Source of the DNA: Thysanoteuthis rhombus
Lineage: Eukaryota > Mollusca > Cephalopoda > Oegopsida > Thysanoteuthidae
DNA: 64,000 nt
NCBI GenBank assembly: GCA_963457665.1
Contig: OY735212.1
Span: 55,512,038-55,576,037, forward strand
Reading direction: 5' to 3'
The notes under the pieces are model-generated. The model saw only the letters and a program-made list of their open reading frames with translations. It was not told the DNA's origin and did no database searches. Made by a program: the position numbers and the translations under genes. This document shows, piece after piece, positions 1 to 10,294 of the stretch. Positions within the stretch are counted from its first letter, which is position 1. Each line of letters starts with the position of its first letter.

Positions 1-334
1 TTGTCTTCAATATGTCTGTAATACATGGCATTGTTTTGTAGTACGTACCTCACGTTAAGATGAATTATTCTTGCTCTTGAAAGGCCAAATCCCACTGCTG
101 ATTCTATTTCCAATAAGATGATGACTGTATTTATTGCATTGTGTGTAGAGCTACCAAGCTCAGTTTTTTTTATTGTAATTCTGAAACATTCTGCGTTATA
201 ATTCATATAGTGTCTAAGCATGAAATAGAAAAATGTCATGAGCATTGTGACTCTGAGAATAGCAGAAATATCAACTTTTCAAAATGAGACGTTCGGGCAT
301 TTATAACAGATCAATTCGTAGATATGTAAGACCA
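1..334. other. Unannotated AT-rich sequence
   Basis: I see no open frame, repeat array or transposon similarity here. It ends where a tRNA-like SINE head begins. Confidence 0.6.
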
Positions 335-430
335 GTAAGTTTACTTTAGTCGGCAAGGGACTGAAAGACCGATCACTTGATCTTTCAAATCAGGATTCGG
401 AAATGTTAATTCTATACATCAGTTTGGTAT
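335..430 (+). repeat. Possible tRNA-derived SINE copy (diverged)
   Basis: The stretch TTTAGTCGGCAAGGGACTG around 344-363 resembles a pol III box A. CTTTCAAATCAGGATTCGG (382-400) resembles a degraded box B. The arrangement matches two better copies at 25.6 and 26.2 kb: an ANTTTA-CTCAGTCGGCAAG-like head, then GATCA-TGATC, then TTCAAATC. No poly-A tail or target-site duplication is obvious, so the limits are approximate. The call rests on similarity inside this window. Confidence 0.45.
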
Positions 431-1339
431 AAAACGAAGGAACAGTGGAGATTACTCCACTCACTTTGTTGTTGCTGCTACGCCAGAAAAACAAAGCCAA
501 TTATAGACTCTGACTTGGATTTGTGCTTGACAAAAAAAAAAGCATTCAATTGCAATAACAATGTCCCCTCAAAAATTCAATAAAGTAATGATTTGAAATG
601 TATAATTTTATAGCAAGTGATTGGGTTTTCTTTTCATAGGATAATCCTACCTTATCACAACGGTTCCACACTGCATACTGCATTTCTATTCTTGTAAAAT
701 CTGTGATAATTAAATGGGGTTTATGTTTTGAACTCCCAGTGCAAACAAACATGTTCTAATAACAATATTTGATGAAGTGTTCTATCGCCATGTTTGTTTC
801 TATATTCTTCAGAGACTATTGTCGGAGATAAGTTTGCAACAACAGGACATGAATATTTCAGTGCATTATTTTCAAAACTTGAATTATAAACCATCGAATA
901 ATTCTGCATAAAGTATCACAAAAACTGAAAAGAAATCCCCCGAAAAGTATTTTCAATTAATGATAAACTTGAAGTAATTAATTAGAAGGAACGAGGTGTG
1001 AGCAGAGCTGCATTAATTTTGTTTGTAGACGAATAACCTATTCATAGATCATACGACTATGATAGAGTAAAAAAAAGTATTTCGAATGTACTTTTTCGTT
1101 TCTCATTATAATCACATTTGAACAAAATCCTCCCGTTATAACGGCAAATGATTCGTGCCGGCATACTTAAAACTCAGAAAGTGCTGTATTAACGGGTGTC
1201 CACCGTATTGAATCATCGTAACACCACAAATGACCAACCTGATCGATCAGCTGAGTGGGCTACAGATTCTTTTTTTTTTTTCGTTTGCCCTTCGTCTCTA
1301 GGCATGCCTTTGTGTTTCGCATGGCTCTCTTGTTTGGTT
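431..1339. other. Unannotated sequence
   Basis: AT-rich with short homopolymer runs. Small open frames occur, but none shows a recognisable domain or codon bias. Confidence 0.6.
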
Positions 1340-1545
1340 ACAATCTTCATGATTTTACCACTAGGCACTGTAATTTTTGTTTTCATTTTTTTCGAAAAAA
1401 TTGCTTTTTAGGTCTCTATGGTAATTTTTGACCAACCAACAAAGCCCCAAGTTCAGATACTTTGTTTGATAAATTTAGATGAAAGAACAATTTTTCTGGA
1501 TAATTTTGGATGAAAATTCCATTTTTTCGCGATGATTCTAGATAT
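1340..1545 (+). repeat. Dispersed repeat, unnamed family B (copy 1)
   Basis: This segment shares ordered similarity with 53110-53290. Both contain ACCACTAGG, then TCTCTATGG followed by TTTTGGACCAAC or TTTTTGACCAAC, then TTTAGATGAAAG and CAATTTTT. The identity is patchy but collinear over about 180 bp, which suggests two old copies of one interspersed element. No coding potential or terminal repeats were seen. Confidence 0.45.
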
Positions 1546-1804
1546 TTCTTCATAAAATCTTTCTAGTGCAAGTGTGGGCTATGGTTAATCATTTATGCGA
1601 GGTACGGATATATCTATTTTAATCTGAAAGGTTATTGTGCTCCAACATTGCAAACATTGACGTTCGCTGGCATGCGCGTTCAAAAGCCTAGCGTGATTAA
1701 CTGACTGAGCGTGACGTAACGATAGTGTTTGTATCAGAGAACGAAGAGGAGAATAAGAGCAACAAACACGAATCAAAGGAGGCTTTCGTAATGAGAATAC
1801 TGGA
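1546..1804. other. Unannotated sequence
   Basis: Ordinary AT-rich sequence between repeat family B and the first (TA)n tract. Nothing recognised. Confidence 0.5.
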
Positions 1805-1805
1805 T

Positions 1806-1880
<75 letters not shown>
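1805..1880. repeat. (TA)n microsatellite
   Basis: About 35 TA units with one early imperfection, followed directly by a T-run. Open frames across it encode Tyr-Ile runs and are artefacts. Confidence 0.98.
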
Positions 1881-1881
<1 letters not shown>

Positions 1882-3794
1882 TTTTTTTTTTTAAAGCACG
1901 AGAAATCTAGCGTGTATAAGAGGAAGAATATTGAATTGTTCATCTAGATGGAACACGAATAAGGGATTGTAAATCCGGGGAATTTAAATTCCAGATCGCG
2001 TAGGCGTTCTAACAGAATGAAAACACTGGAACGTACGTTTTTCAGAGGAAATGAATATTCTAGAACGAGTGTAAGACCATGATGTGAATTATACTAGAGG
2101 GATATGCAATCTAACCATGTGTTATAGGTGCAAAGAAAGTGTAGTAAGTATTGATTTGCTTAAACGTTCGCAATGGAGACGGTAGATTGTGCAATTACGT
2201 TATTTCTCTTTTATTTACATTATTTATTTTACAGACAGATCTATCAATAATATTGAATGGCTTTGAGACGAGAATCGGCATAATAAAGTGGTTGGATCGG
2301 GAGTACACGATTATCGGATTGCATCGTTGAATGTTGGTTGGTGTAATCGGTTAAGCCGGGAATAGTGAATGAAGACAGAGAATGAGAATTCAAGTTTATC
2401 AGGATTAGGAAATTCAGAATATCGTTTACATAGGCAGAATGGGAATATGGGATTGTGTTTTCTTCAGAGGAAAGTTTTCTTGCTCTCAGTTCGAGGCTTA
2501 TATCAGTTGAAGATTTAACAGGTCGATTGTACTTCGAGGTCATTGTTGACTTAAATAAATAAGATAAATAGCTTCATGTGAAGATTTAATTCTCAAGAAG
2601 GGTTCTTTTGATGAAGTTTCGAGATTAAAATGCTCAACTGGATTCAATTAACTACTTCATTTAACGACTAGTACTGTAAAAAATGACGACGTACACGAAA
2701 TATAGGGACATACACATTGCATTTTATGTACGTTGACAATAGTGATTTGCATTGCAGTGTGCTATGGAAATGGGGTTCTGTTAAATGCAGACAGATTTTT
2801 CCATTATTATTTGTTTTTGTTTTTATTACTTTTTATACTTGTATTATTCTTCAAATTCAGCATTTTTACTACGTGATCAGAACATAAAAATCTACCTTTA
2901 CGTCATCGTAAATGAGTTGCATTCCTAATCATGAGAGTACGGAAGCACTTTGCTAATTAATATATTCACTGATTAAATTAGATCTTATTGAACAAATTTC
3001 AAATTACTCCGATTTGACTCAGGGTCGCCAATTTAGATGTGATTTATCAATATTTAGATGCTGAAAGACACTTTGGAATTCTGGAAAATTAAATAAAACT
3101 CCTCAATTGGCAATACTGGATTTTAGAACATGAAATCAAAAAGAGATCTAAATATTGTCAACACTAGACTCATGCATTCCATCTGACAATATTTGTGGTA
3201 ACAGGCTTCATCGACCTAGCTATAAGAAAACAAGTACTTACATCTGTACACCATCAAACTGTTATAAACGTATACACCTATATACACTTAGTGATTTCTA
3301 ACATTTTATGTGTGTGTGTATGTGTGTACCTATGTCAATCTCTTCCTTGCTTTTCTTCTCTCTTTCTCTCTCTCTATTTATTTATTCATCTTCATGAAGA
3401 TAGATATATTTAGCTTAAACTGTCATAGGATCAAATGATGGAAGTTGAGGAAAGATTTTGTAGCAGCAATGTTCTGAGTGAGTACAGCTTGCTCTGAAGA
3501 TTAACTTTTAAAACCTTTGGTTTTTATAAGGGGTTGAACAATAATCAAAGACGCCAATAAGAATACGAAATTACCTACAGATTGTAAGGTGTTGAGAGTA
3601 GGTGCAAAGATAGTGTCTCTTCTGTCTTTGAGGTGATCAAGGTTTTCCTGCCAATCTCAAGAATCTGCTTCCGTTCACTATTATTGCATCTGGTAGACAA
3701 AGGTCAACCTATAAAAACAAGAACATCTCACTGGAAAGTAAAGTAAAGTAGAGATCACAACTCCCACCGTAAAGCAATGATTAGCATGGAGTAT
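1881..3794. other. Unannotated sequence with small TG and CT runs
   Basis: A 99-codon open frame lies on the minus strand (2244-2543), but it has no recognisable domain and its length is expected by chance at this base composition. A pyrimidine-rich splice-acceptor-like sequence ends at about 2234 on the plus strand without a supported exon. A short (TG)n lies at 3309-3327 and a CT-rich patch at 3345-3375. Confidence 0.55.
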
Positions 3795-4310
3795 CAGGCA
3801 AAGGAATCACCCTAGATTGGCAAACCTTCGGTAGAAAAAGGGTCAACCTTCAAGAACCAGAAAATCCAAAAAGTCTTTAAAAGAAAGTTTACAACCATTG
3901 CAACCTCTAATTGTTGCTTATAAAGTAGAAACATGAGATCAAGCAAAAAAGATTCGCCCCTTAAACTTAGAACCATGCAACGTTCACGTGAGAGAATCAT
4001 GCTCAACATCACCTCATGAGATGACAAGACAACATAGTACATTGAGAAAAGGACATGGGATCGAGATATCAGATAATCCATTAGAAAAATCGAATGGCAA
4101 CAGGCTGGTTATGTTGCAAGAACGTCTGACAACCTCAAGACTCATGATTCACAACATAGAACCTAAAAGATCACATGCAAAACTGTGTCTGACGAAAAAA
4201 AAAGATGGTTTGACGAGATAGAAAAGTTTTTAAAAATACTGGCTCCAGGTGCTCATGACAGATTGGTTTGGCAAGGCTGTTGTGTTCACTAAAACACGGC
4301 ACATCTCAGT
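3795..4310 (+). pseudogene. RTE-like non-LTR retrotransposon remnant (3' end of reverse transcriptase ORF)
   Basis: Plus-strand translation, with frameshifts and stops, follows the region after the catalytic core in RTE-type elements. In order I see a degraded GWRAFGK-like segment near 3815 (IGKPSVEKGSTFKNQK). Next come a degraded YGAETW stretch near 3920 (SRNMRSS) and KLRTMQRSRERIMLNIT near 3965-4015. These are followed by KIEWQQAGYVARTSDN near 4085-4130 (family pattern W-Q-W-A-G-H-V-A-R) and KKRWFDEIEK near 4200-4225. The fragment ends in a weak WMR-like tail by about 4310. Frames shift several times, so it is dead. Upstream RT motifs are missing, consistent with 5' truncation. The clade name is inferred from these tail motifs and CR1-type elements are an alternative. 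Confidence 0.65.
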
Positions 4311-5264
4311 TTATTTGGTTGGCAGGCCTCAATTCATTCGTTGTGATGAACGTGGAATGGAGAAAGAACGAAAATGTCTTGAAAGGTCGAACAGGGACAG
4401 AGTCTCTTATCTCAAACTGTCTGGCCACTTCAAACAGTCGGGGTTTCATTTGTCCTCTCTTCCTCAAGTCTCAAAGCGCTAAGCACTGGATAGGCAGAAA
4501 CATTGGCCTCTGCTAAAATTCTATTGGCTAAGAAGCATTTCATATTGATATAGTAAAAACTACTCATTTTCCTTTGAGAATACTTTCTGGCTGCAATACA
4601 TACGTACGCCATGGTCAAATATATAGCAGTATGACGTGTATCCAGTTGTGCAATTTTGTAGCTTATATTAAGTCATATGATTAATGACGTGTTCTTAATT
4701 GGCACATGATTTCAATAATGCCATTTACCAAATATGAGAGACACGAACTTTGATCACACAGGTTATGACACGTTTGGCCAGGTAAGGTTGTTGAATATAT
4801 AAACACTTGGTCTGGTTGACTGTCTTAGAGTGGTCCCAGGCAAACTAATGAGAATTCGATCTTTACTAATAGCATCCATACTGTTAGTCGGTGCCGTATT
4901 TACGTATATAGGATGTCTTCATTAGACTATTCGGAAAATAAACCTACATTGTGGGAAAGAGTATCAATATCTTATTGAATGCTACAACAATTGCATTGCT
5001 TTGTCAAGAATATATCTCAACTTTCTGTAATCGTGACTTATACGAATTCCTGGGTGCAGTATTTCCCTATCAATTTTTGGTCATTGTTTTTCCCATTTTA
5101 TCGTTGTTTTTTTATCAATACTTTTTCAAGTCGAATATCCTTGGATTGTTGATATAAGTAGCATTAAAAAATAGTAAATTCCAACATGATATGAACTTTT
5201 ATTCCATATCTTAGCCTGCGATTCATGGACGGCAAATTAACTGATTTAAATAAATAATGAATAA
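4311..5264. other. Unannotated sequence
   Basis: No recognisable coding or repeat signal. A 68-codon hydrophobic open frame at 4951-5157 is of chance length. Confidence 0.55.
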
Positions 5265-5682
5265 GTCGCTCAATAGGAACCGTCATGTGGCATATGTCGT
5301 TTGGCAGTGTGTCGTATTAGGAGTGATCAATTTAAGAAAAATGAAAATAATAATAATCAATCAATGTATTACTTTTCTTATCATTTGTTTGACAGTGATC
5401 ACCAAAAAGTCTCAATTTTCAAGAAAACAACCATGAATGCTTGCACAAACTCGGCATAAACTTATCCAGCCAACTGAACTTCCCACCCAACCTTTTCCGA
5501 TGGGGAGGTCAAAAAACAAAGTCTTTTTTTTTTAATACACATAATAAGGAGTAACTGTTGGCATTTTCAACCGTCTAGCTCCATTGGTGAGGCGTGTGTG
5601 CGTTTATACATACATACATAGTCAAACAGCTGGACCAACTTGAAAACTGAAACACCTAATTCAAGAGTTATGGTGACAGTTT
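5265..5682 (-). repeat. Dispersed ~400 bp repeat, family A (near full length, reverse orientation)
   Basis: Begins with GTCGCTCAATAGGAACCGTC and ends in GGTGACAGTTTT. Shared family blocks are GATCAATTTAAG, ATCAATGTATTA, CAGTGATCACC, CTAGCTCCATTGGT, TACATACATAG and CTTGAAAACTGAA. The block CTAGCTCCATTGG read on this strand looks like a pol III box A, but it lies far into the element and no clear box B follows. There is no protein coding. The orientation label is arbitrary: the copy at 12411-12790 is taken as plus. Confidence 0.75.
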
Positions 5683-6660
5683 TGCTTAACGGTTTTGATA
5701 TTTGAATTCAAAGAATTCAAATGTTTCTCAGCTAAGAAGTATTTCATATCGATTCCTACCTTCGGCAATATATTTGTTTTCGGTAAATAAGTATTCATCT
5801 GTATATGTGTACGACTACTGCAAATTTTAAGCATTGTTCTCTTTTAAAAAAATGTATTTGATGTGACTAGGAGAGAGAGGGGTAGTGATGGAATCTCCGG
5901 CTAAGACTAATAACATTTTTCTTGTTTTGCTAAAAGCAGTCGACTGCTGAGCAATTTGTCTACGGCTTTGTGATTTGGCAGACACGAGACATGTTACTCA
6001 CTTGCATCGACAGATTCGTCAGATATTTTCTGCTTTCAGCACGGCAGCGCCGGCACAGAATCACGTAGTACCACGGAGAGTAGATTAGGTATGAAGGAAG
6101 ACGGACTAAACGTTTAAATAACAGAAAAGAAAAAAGATTGAAAGAGAGAATTTTTCGTGATTCATTTTTTTTTTTGTTTATAACCTTTGATTCAACGCCA
6201 ATTTTTAAGTAATCAGAATATAAAAATATATGCAAAAATATCTTGTATAGTACGGTTCTGAGTAGAGCAGGTTTCGATATAATACGATGATGGTATTGAT
6301 GTACGAATTGATGTAACTGAGTATAAACTGAAAACAAACAGGTAGGAGTAAATCGTTCGGGAAATATTTGGACGAAATACTTGCATAAATCAGGGTTTAC
6401 TTGTAGAGTTAGTTATAATTTCAGCCTATAAAATAAAATAAAAAAACAGTTATTGTTACGTGTTGAGGAATACACAGTATGAGGAAAGAGAGGGACAAAG
6501 AGTGTATCTAAGTCTGACACAACGAAATTGAGTTGAAATGATGGGTCGATATTTCAAGTGAGAGGCCAAACATGCTTTGAAAATCGGCATTTTTTTCCAA
6601 TGAACTTTAACACCGAGACGTAGTACTGGTGATAAGTGCACAACTACCCCAGGCACTAGA

Positions 6661-6661
<1 letters not shown>
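5683..6661. other. Unannotated sequence
   Basis: AT-rich with no recognisable element. A 125-codon minus-strand open frame (5960-6337) shows no domain and its length is compatible with chance. Confidence 0.55.

Positions 6662-6718
<57 letters not shown>
6662..6718. repeat. (TA)n microsatellite
   Basis: An uninterrupted run of about 28 TA units. It abuts the 3' limit of the minus-strand RTE remnant, so it may have grown from or replaced the element's tail. Confidence 0.98.
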
Positions 6719-6719
<1 letters not shown>

Positions 6720-6721
<2 letters not shown>

Positions 6722-8115
6722 TGTGTTATGAGGCATAGACCTTCCACAGAATTCACCTCACCTCATTCGTTGGCGTCGCAGAGACTTTGTTTTCTGAATC
6801 TGTCTCGTTTGTCTCTACTTCTTCCATTCTGCCGGCCTCAGTGGTGCAAATGATCTCTGATGATCCATGTTGTGTTGTGATGTTCATCGGTTGTCTTCTA
6901 TTCGTGTTGCATGACCAGCCCATTATCATTTGAGTGTTCTAGTGAATTCTATGATATCTCAGACTCCTGTTTTCTCCCTCGTATACTGTGCTGTCTGGTG
7001 ATTTCTCTATGAGAGGTTGAGCATGATTATTTTATGTGCACGTTGCATACTTTGCAGTATGCAGGTCAGTCTCTTGGTTCGTTTCCATGTTGCAGCTTCA
7101 TAGCTGACTATCAGGAGGATGTATAATTTGTATACCCTTCTGATTGGGATTGATGAGATCTTGTTTTTAAAGGTTGAGCTTGCTATGCCAAAGGCTAGCC
7201 ATCCTATGGTGAACTCTTGCTTGATTTCTTCTTTTGTACGTTTTATGAAAATCTGTTGTCCTAGGTAGATGTAGTGGTCTACTTTCCCCAATTTTGCATC
7301 TCCGATTTTGACAGTTGTGTTCTTACACTCGACATGGACATGACCTTTGTTTTCCCGAAGTTCATATGTAAGCCGACTTTCTTGCTTTTTTCGTTTAGTT
7401 CATCTAGCATTAGTTGGAGGCTGTGTAGGTTCTCTGCAAAAAAGGTTGATGTCATACGCGAATTTGTGGTTGTTCAGATATTCTTATTCTCAAAGTTCAG
7501 GTTCTGGAAGATCATTTTGAAGCAGGCTACAAAGATTTTGGTGAACTGGTATCACCTTGTCCTACTCCTTCGTGGAGTTGGAAGGGTTCAGAGTATTCAT
7601 TTAACCTGGTAATTCGGGACCCTCTTAATTTTTACTAATTTAAAGGCTTTTTAAAAGTCTATAAATGCTTTAGTGAGTGGCATTTTTAATTTTGCAGCTT
7701 TTTTTCGGTTGATTTATTAATTAGAGATAGTGAATGGTTGAGTAGTTTCTCCTAAAGCCAGCTTGTTCCCGTGATTAGTTTTCATCTAGTGTTTAGTGAT
7801 CTGGTGATGTGTTCTGCAAAAAGTTTTTTGATGCAATAGAGTTGGCTTATAGGTCCATAGTTTTTGAGGTTTTTCGGGTTTCCTGTTTTATGACAAAGCA
7901 TTATGAATGCCGTGTTCCAGACTTCCAGGACTTTGTTTGAAACCCAAGTTGAATAGCACAGCTAGTTTCTTAGTGACGATCGTACCAATTTTTTTTTCAG
8001 TAGATCGATTGTGATGTTGTCTGGTCCGGGGGCTCTTCCTTTTTTTTCTTTGTTTGATGGTTTGATTTACCACTCGGGCTGGTGCTTGTCAACACACTCT
8101 CTCACTTTTGCTATG
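6720..8115 (-). pseudogene. RTE-like non-LTR retrotransposon remnant, copy 1
   Basis: Read on the minus strand (5' at about 8115), the translation follows an RTE-type ORF2 from the RT fingers to the C-terminus. At 8070-7900 it reads KIGTIVTKKLAVLFNLGFKQ. Near 7900-7800 a KTGNPKNLKNYGPIS stretch matches the family's KGDPKDLKNYRPIS. A GDT-S-PK then FQNLNFENKNI segment lies near 7560-7490. The catalytic FADD box reads FAYD at 7451-7462. MNFGKTKVMSM follows, then GKVDHYIYLGQQI near 7285-7250, GWLAFGIAS near 7200 and a WAGHATRIEDNR tail near 6915-6880. Several frameshifts, stops and the loss of a catalytic Asp show it is inactive. The endonuclease domain is missing. A second copy in the same orientation lies at 57560-58345. 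Confidence 0.8.
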
Positions 8116-8400
8116 CCTCCGGGGTTTGTCAGGGGAGGACTCTTATGACTCGCGAAAGGCCACGATTCCTCAGTTCGTGTACTGATTGATAATCACGACT
8201 GACTTATTTCAAAATCCTCCAATCTTCACGTTTACCGTGTGGGTGTCTATGTATGTGTTTGTGTGTGTGTGATTCTTTGCCTGAAAATATATATATGTAT
8301 ATTTGTATGATTACTGACGTTTGTGAATCAATCGCCTTGATTACATTTGTGTGTGTGTGTGCACACGCTTGTGTGTATTGAAGCGCTTTTATCGACCTAG

Positions 8401-8405
<5 letters not shown>
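8116..8405. other. Unannotated sequence with short TG runs
   Basis: Two short (TG)n runs at 8256-8272 and 8348-8362 precede the next (TA)n tract. Nothing else recognised. Confidence 0.55.

Positions 8406-8447
<42 letters not shown>
8406..8447. repeat. (TA)n microsatellite
   Basis: About 21 TA units flanked by GTGT and CACA. Confidence 0.98.
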
Positions 8448-8454
<7 letters not shown>

Positions 8455-8995
8455 TGGAGTAAGTTATTTACGAGCACCTCACAATAGCGCATTTTGTGAA
8501 GGGAATTCACCCCAATCAATTGCTATACACATGAGTAATATCGCTATTGCAAACAAGAGTAACATGCCACAGTAACATTCTGTAATGATCTAACCATTTA
8601 GAGCCACAAGAAGTTTACGTATCTACAACCTTCAAATCCCGAAGCAGAAGCACTTACGTGACCACCTCCACCTCCACCATCTTCATCATTATCATTATCA
8701 TCATCACCTCAGCCACTACCCGAACTACTCGTCAGTTGCTACCCTCGGGACATCTCATACCTCTTGCCACCACTCTCTTGTCTTGTCTGTTAGGAGGAGT
8801 GCCAGATCTTCATGGGCTTATGTTTTGGCAGATGTAGCACGTGACTTGGTTACTGGCATATTTCAACTTGGCATTGGTTGACAAGTTCTCTTTTGACTGA
8901 TTACGACGTTTCAACTATTCTCAAGAAACGGTGCCTCCTGGGCGCCCTTGTCATCATTGCAATAGCAGCTTTGTAATTTAGTATTTGTTTCACTG
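8448..8995. other. Unannotated sequence
   Basis: Includes an imperfect CCACCT/CATCAT trinucleotide-rich patch at 8660-8715. No element recognised. Confidence 0.5.
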
Positions 8996-9930
8996 CTTAT
9001 TACCCCCTTCCTCTCTCCCTGAATATATTTCTCTTTTTTTCTTTCTATCATTATCATCTCTTATCTTTTCTTTTTCTCTTGCTCTCTCTCTCTCTCTTTC
9101 CTTCCTTTGTCCTCTCTACTCTTTCTCTCTCTTGCTCTATATTCGTTTTTCTTTCTTTTTTCTCTTCTTTTTCTTATTTCTTACCGTCTCTCTTTTCTTT
9201 CTTCTCCTTCTATCGAACTTTTTTGTCCACGTTCTTTCTTTTCTTGATGAATTTTTGATCCTTTTCTTTTTCACTATTTCTTTTTTATGCTCTTTTTCCC
9301 CCTTCCTTTCTATCGTTAATTCTTTTTTCTCTTTTTACTTCCTCCCTTCAATATTCTTTGCTTCGTTTCTTTGGTATTAACTACTCTCTTTCTTTCTTTT
9401 CTCCCTTTCTTTCTCACCATCTTTATTTCCGTCTATTTCTACTCCCATTTTTCTCCTTCTCTGCTTCTCTTTCTCTCTTTCTTTCATTTTCACTCCGTTT
9501 CCTTCTTTCTATTTATCAACCACCCTTTGTTCTGTTCTCTCTCCCCCTTTCTTCTTCCATTGTTCCGTCCTTCCTTTCATTGTTCCTTCTTTGTTTGTTT
9601 GTTTGTTTGTTTCTTTTTTTCTCTCTATCTTTCTTTGTTTTTCTTTCTTTTTTTGTTTTCTTTTTTCTTTCTTTTGTCAATTTCTTCTTTCCTTCTCTTT
9701 TTTCTTTACCTTTCTATTATTTTCTCTGTATTCTTTCTTTTCAGCTTTTTTCTTCTTGTTCGTCCTTCCTTCCTATCTTTTCTTTCTTTTTTGCTTTATT
9801 TTTTAGGCTGGTATCTCTTTCGTTTTTTTTCTCTCTCTTCTTTCTTTTCTTGCTCACTGTCCCCCCACTGTCCCCCTTTTATCTTTCTTTCTTTTTCTCT
9901 CCTTTCTTCTTTTCATTTGGCTATATTTTA
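8996..9930 (+). repeat. Polypyrimidine tract (C/T-rich low-complexity DNA)
   Basis: More than 900 bases are overwhelmingly T and C on the plus strand, in CTTT, TTTC and CTCT mixtures, with a (GTTT)n patch near 9590-9612. The overlapping long open frames (up to 205 codons) encode only Phe, Ser and Leu and are artefacts of stop-poor pyrimidine sequence. The tract abuts a family A repeat that begins at 9931. Confidence 0.95.
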
Positions 9931-10294
9931 GAAACTGCCAAACAAAAGTGTTCACACAGGTTTCTTCAGTTTTAAGCTAGTCCGACTGGCAGACTATGTA
10001 ATTGCAGTGCCAAAGGGTGGCTGGAATTTCCAACATTTTCCCTTATTCTGTCTTGTTTCGACCCCTATCCCCCTCAAAAATTAGTTTCCCTTGTTGGTTT
10101 CAATTTACAATGTAAGTTTATGTTAAATTTTTTCCTATTTTTGCCGGCTTGTTTTTTGAATAATAAGATTTTTTGGTGATCATTGCTCGACAAAAGTAGT
10201 ATGACTTGTTTTATAAGTATATATTTTGAAGAGTAGAAATCATTTATCACCCCTAATTCCAATTTTTGGTTTCAATTTGATGACTAACCAGACC
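9931..10294 (+). repeat. Dispersed ~400 bp repeat, family A (full-length forward copy)
   Basis: Starts with AAACTGCC and GGTTTCTTCAGTTTTAAG and ends in TGATGACTAACCAGACC. Internal blocks shared with the other copies are TTCAATTTACAATGTAAG, TTTATGTTAAATT, TTTTTGGTGATCATTG and TTTATCACCCC. No coding frame and no terminal inverted repeat seen. Confidence 0.75.

Noticed and set aside
2233..2543. Exon candidate after a good acceptor at 2234, and the 99-codon frame on the other strand
   Set aside because: The plus-strand frame stops after about 31 codons without a donor. The minus-strand frame has no domain, and several of its length are expected by chance.
5960..6337. 125-codon minus-strand open frame
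   Set aside because: AT-rich, Ile/Leu/Tyr/Lys-dominated, no domain, chance length.
7274..7612. 112-codon plus-strand open frame
   Set aside because: It is the antisense shadow of the minus-strand RTE reverse transcriptase remnant.
9358..9975. 205-codon and overlapping open frames in the 9 kb pyrimidine tract
   Set aside because: They encode almost only Phe, Ser and Leu because C/T-rich DNA lacks stop codons. Low complexity, not genes.
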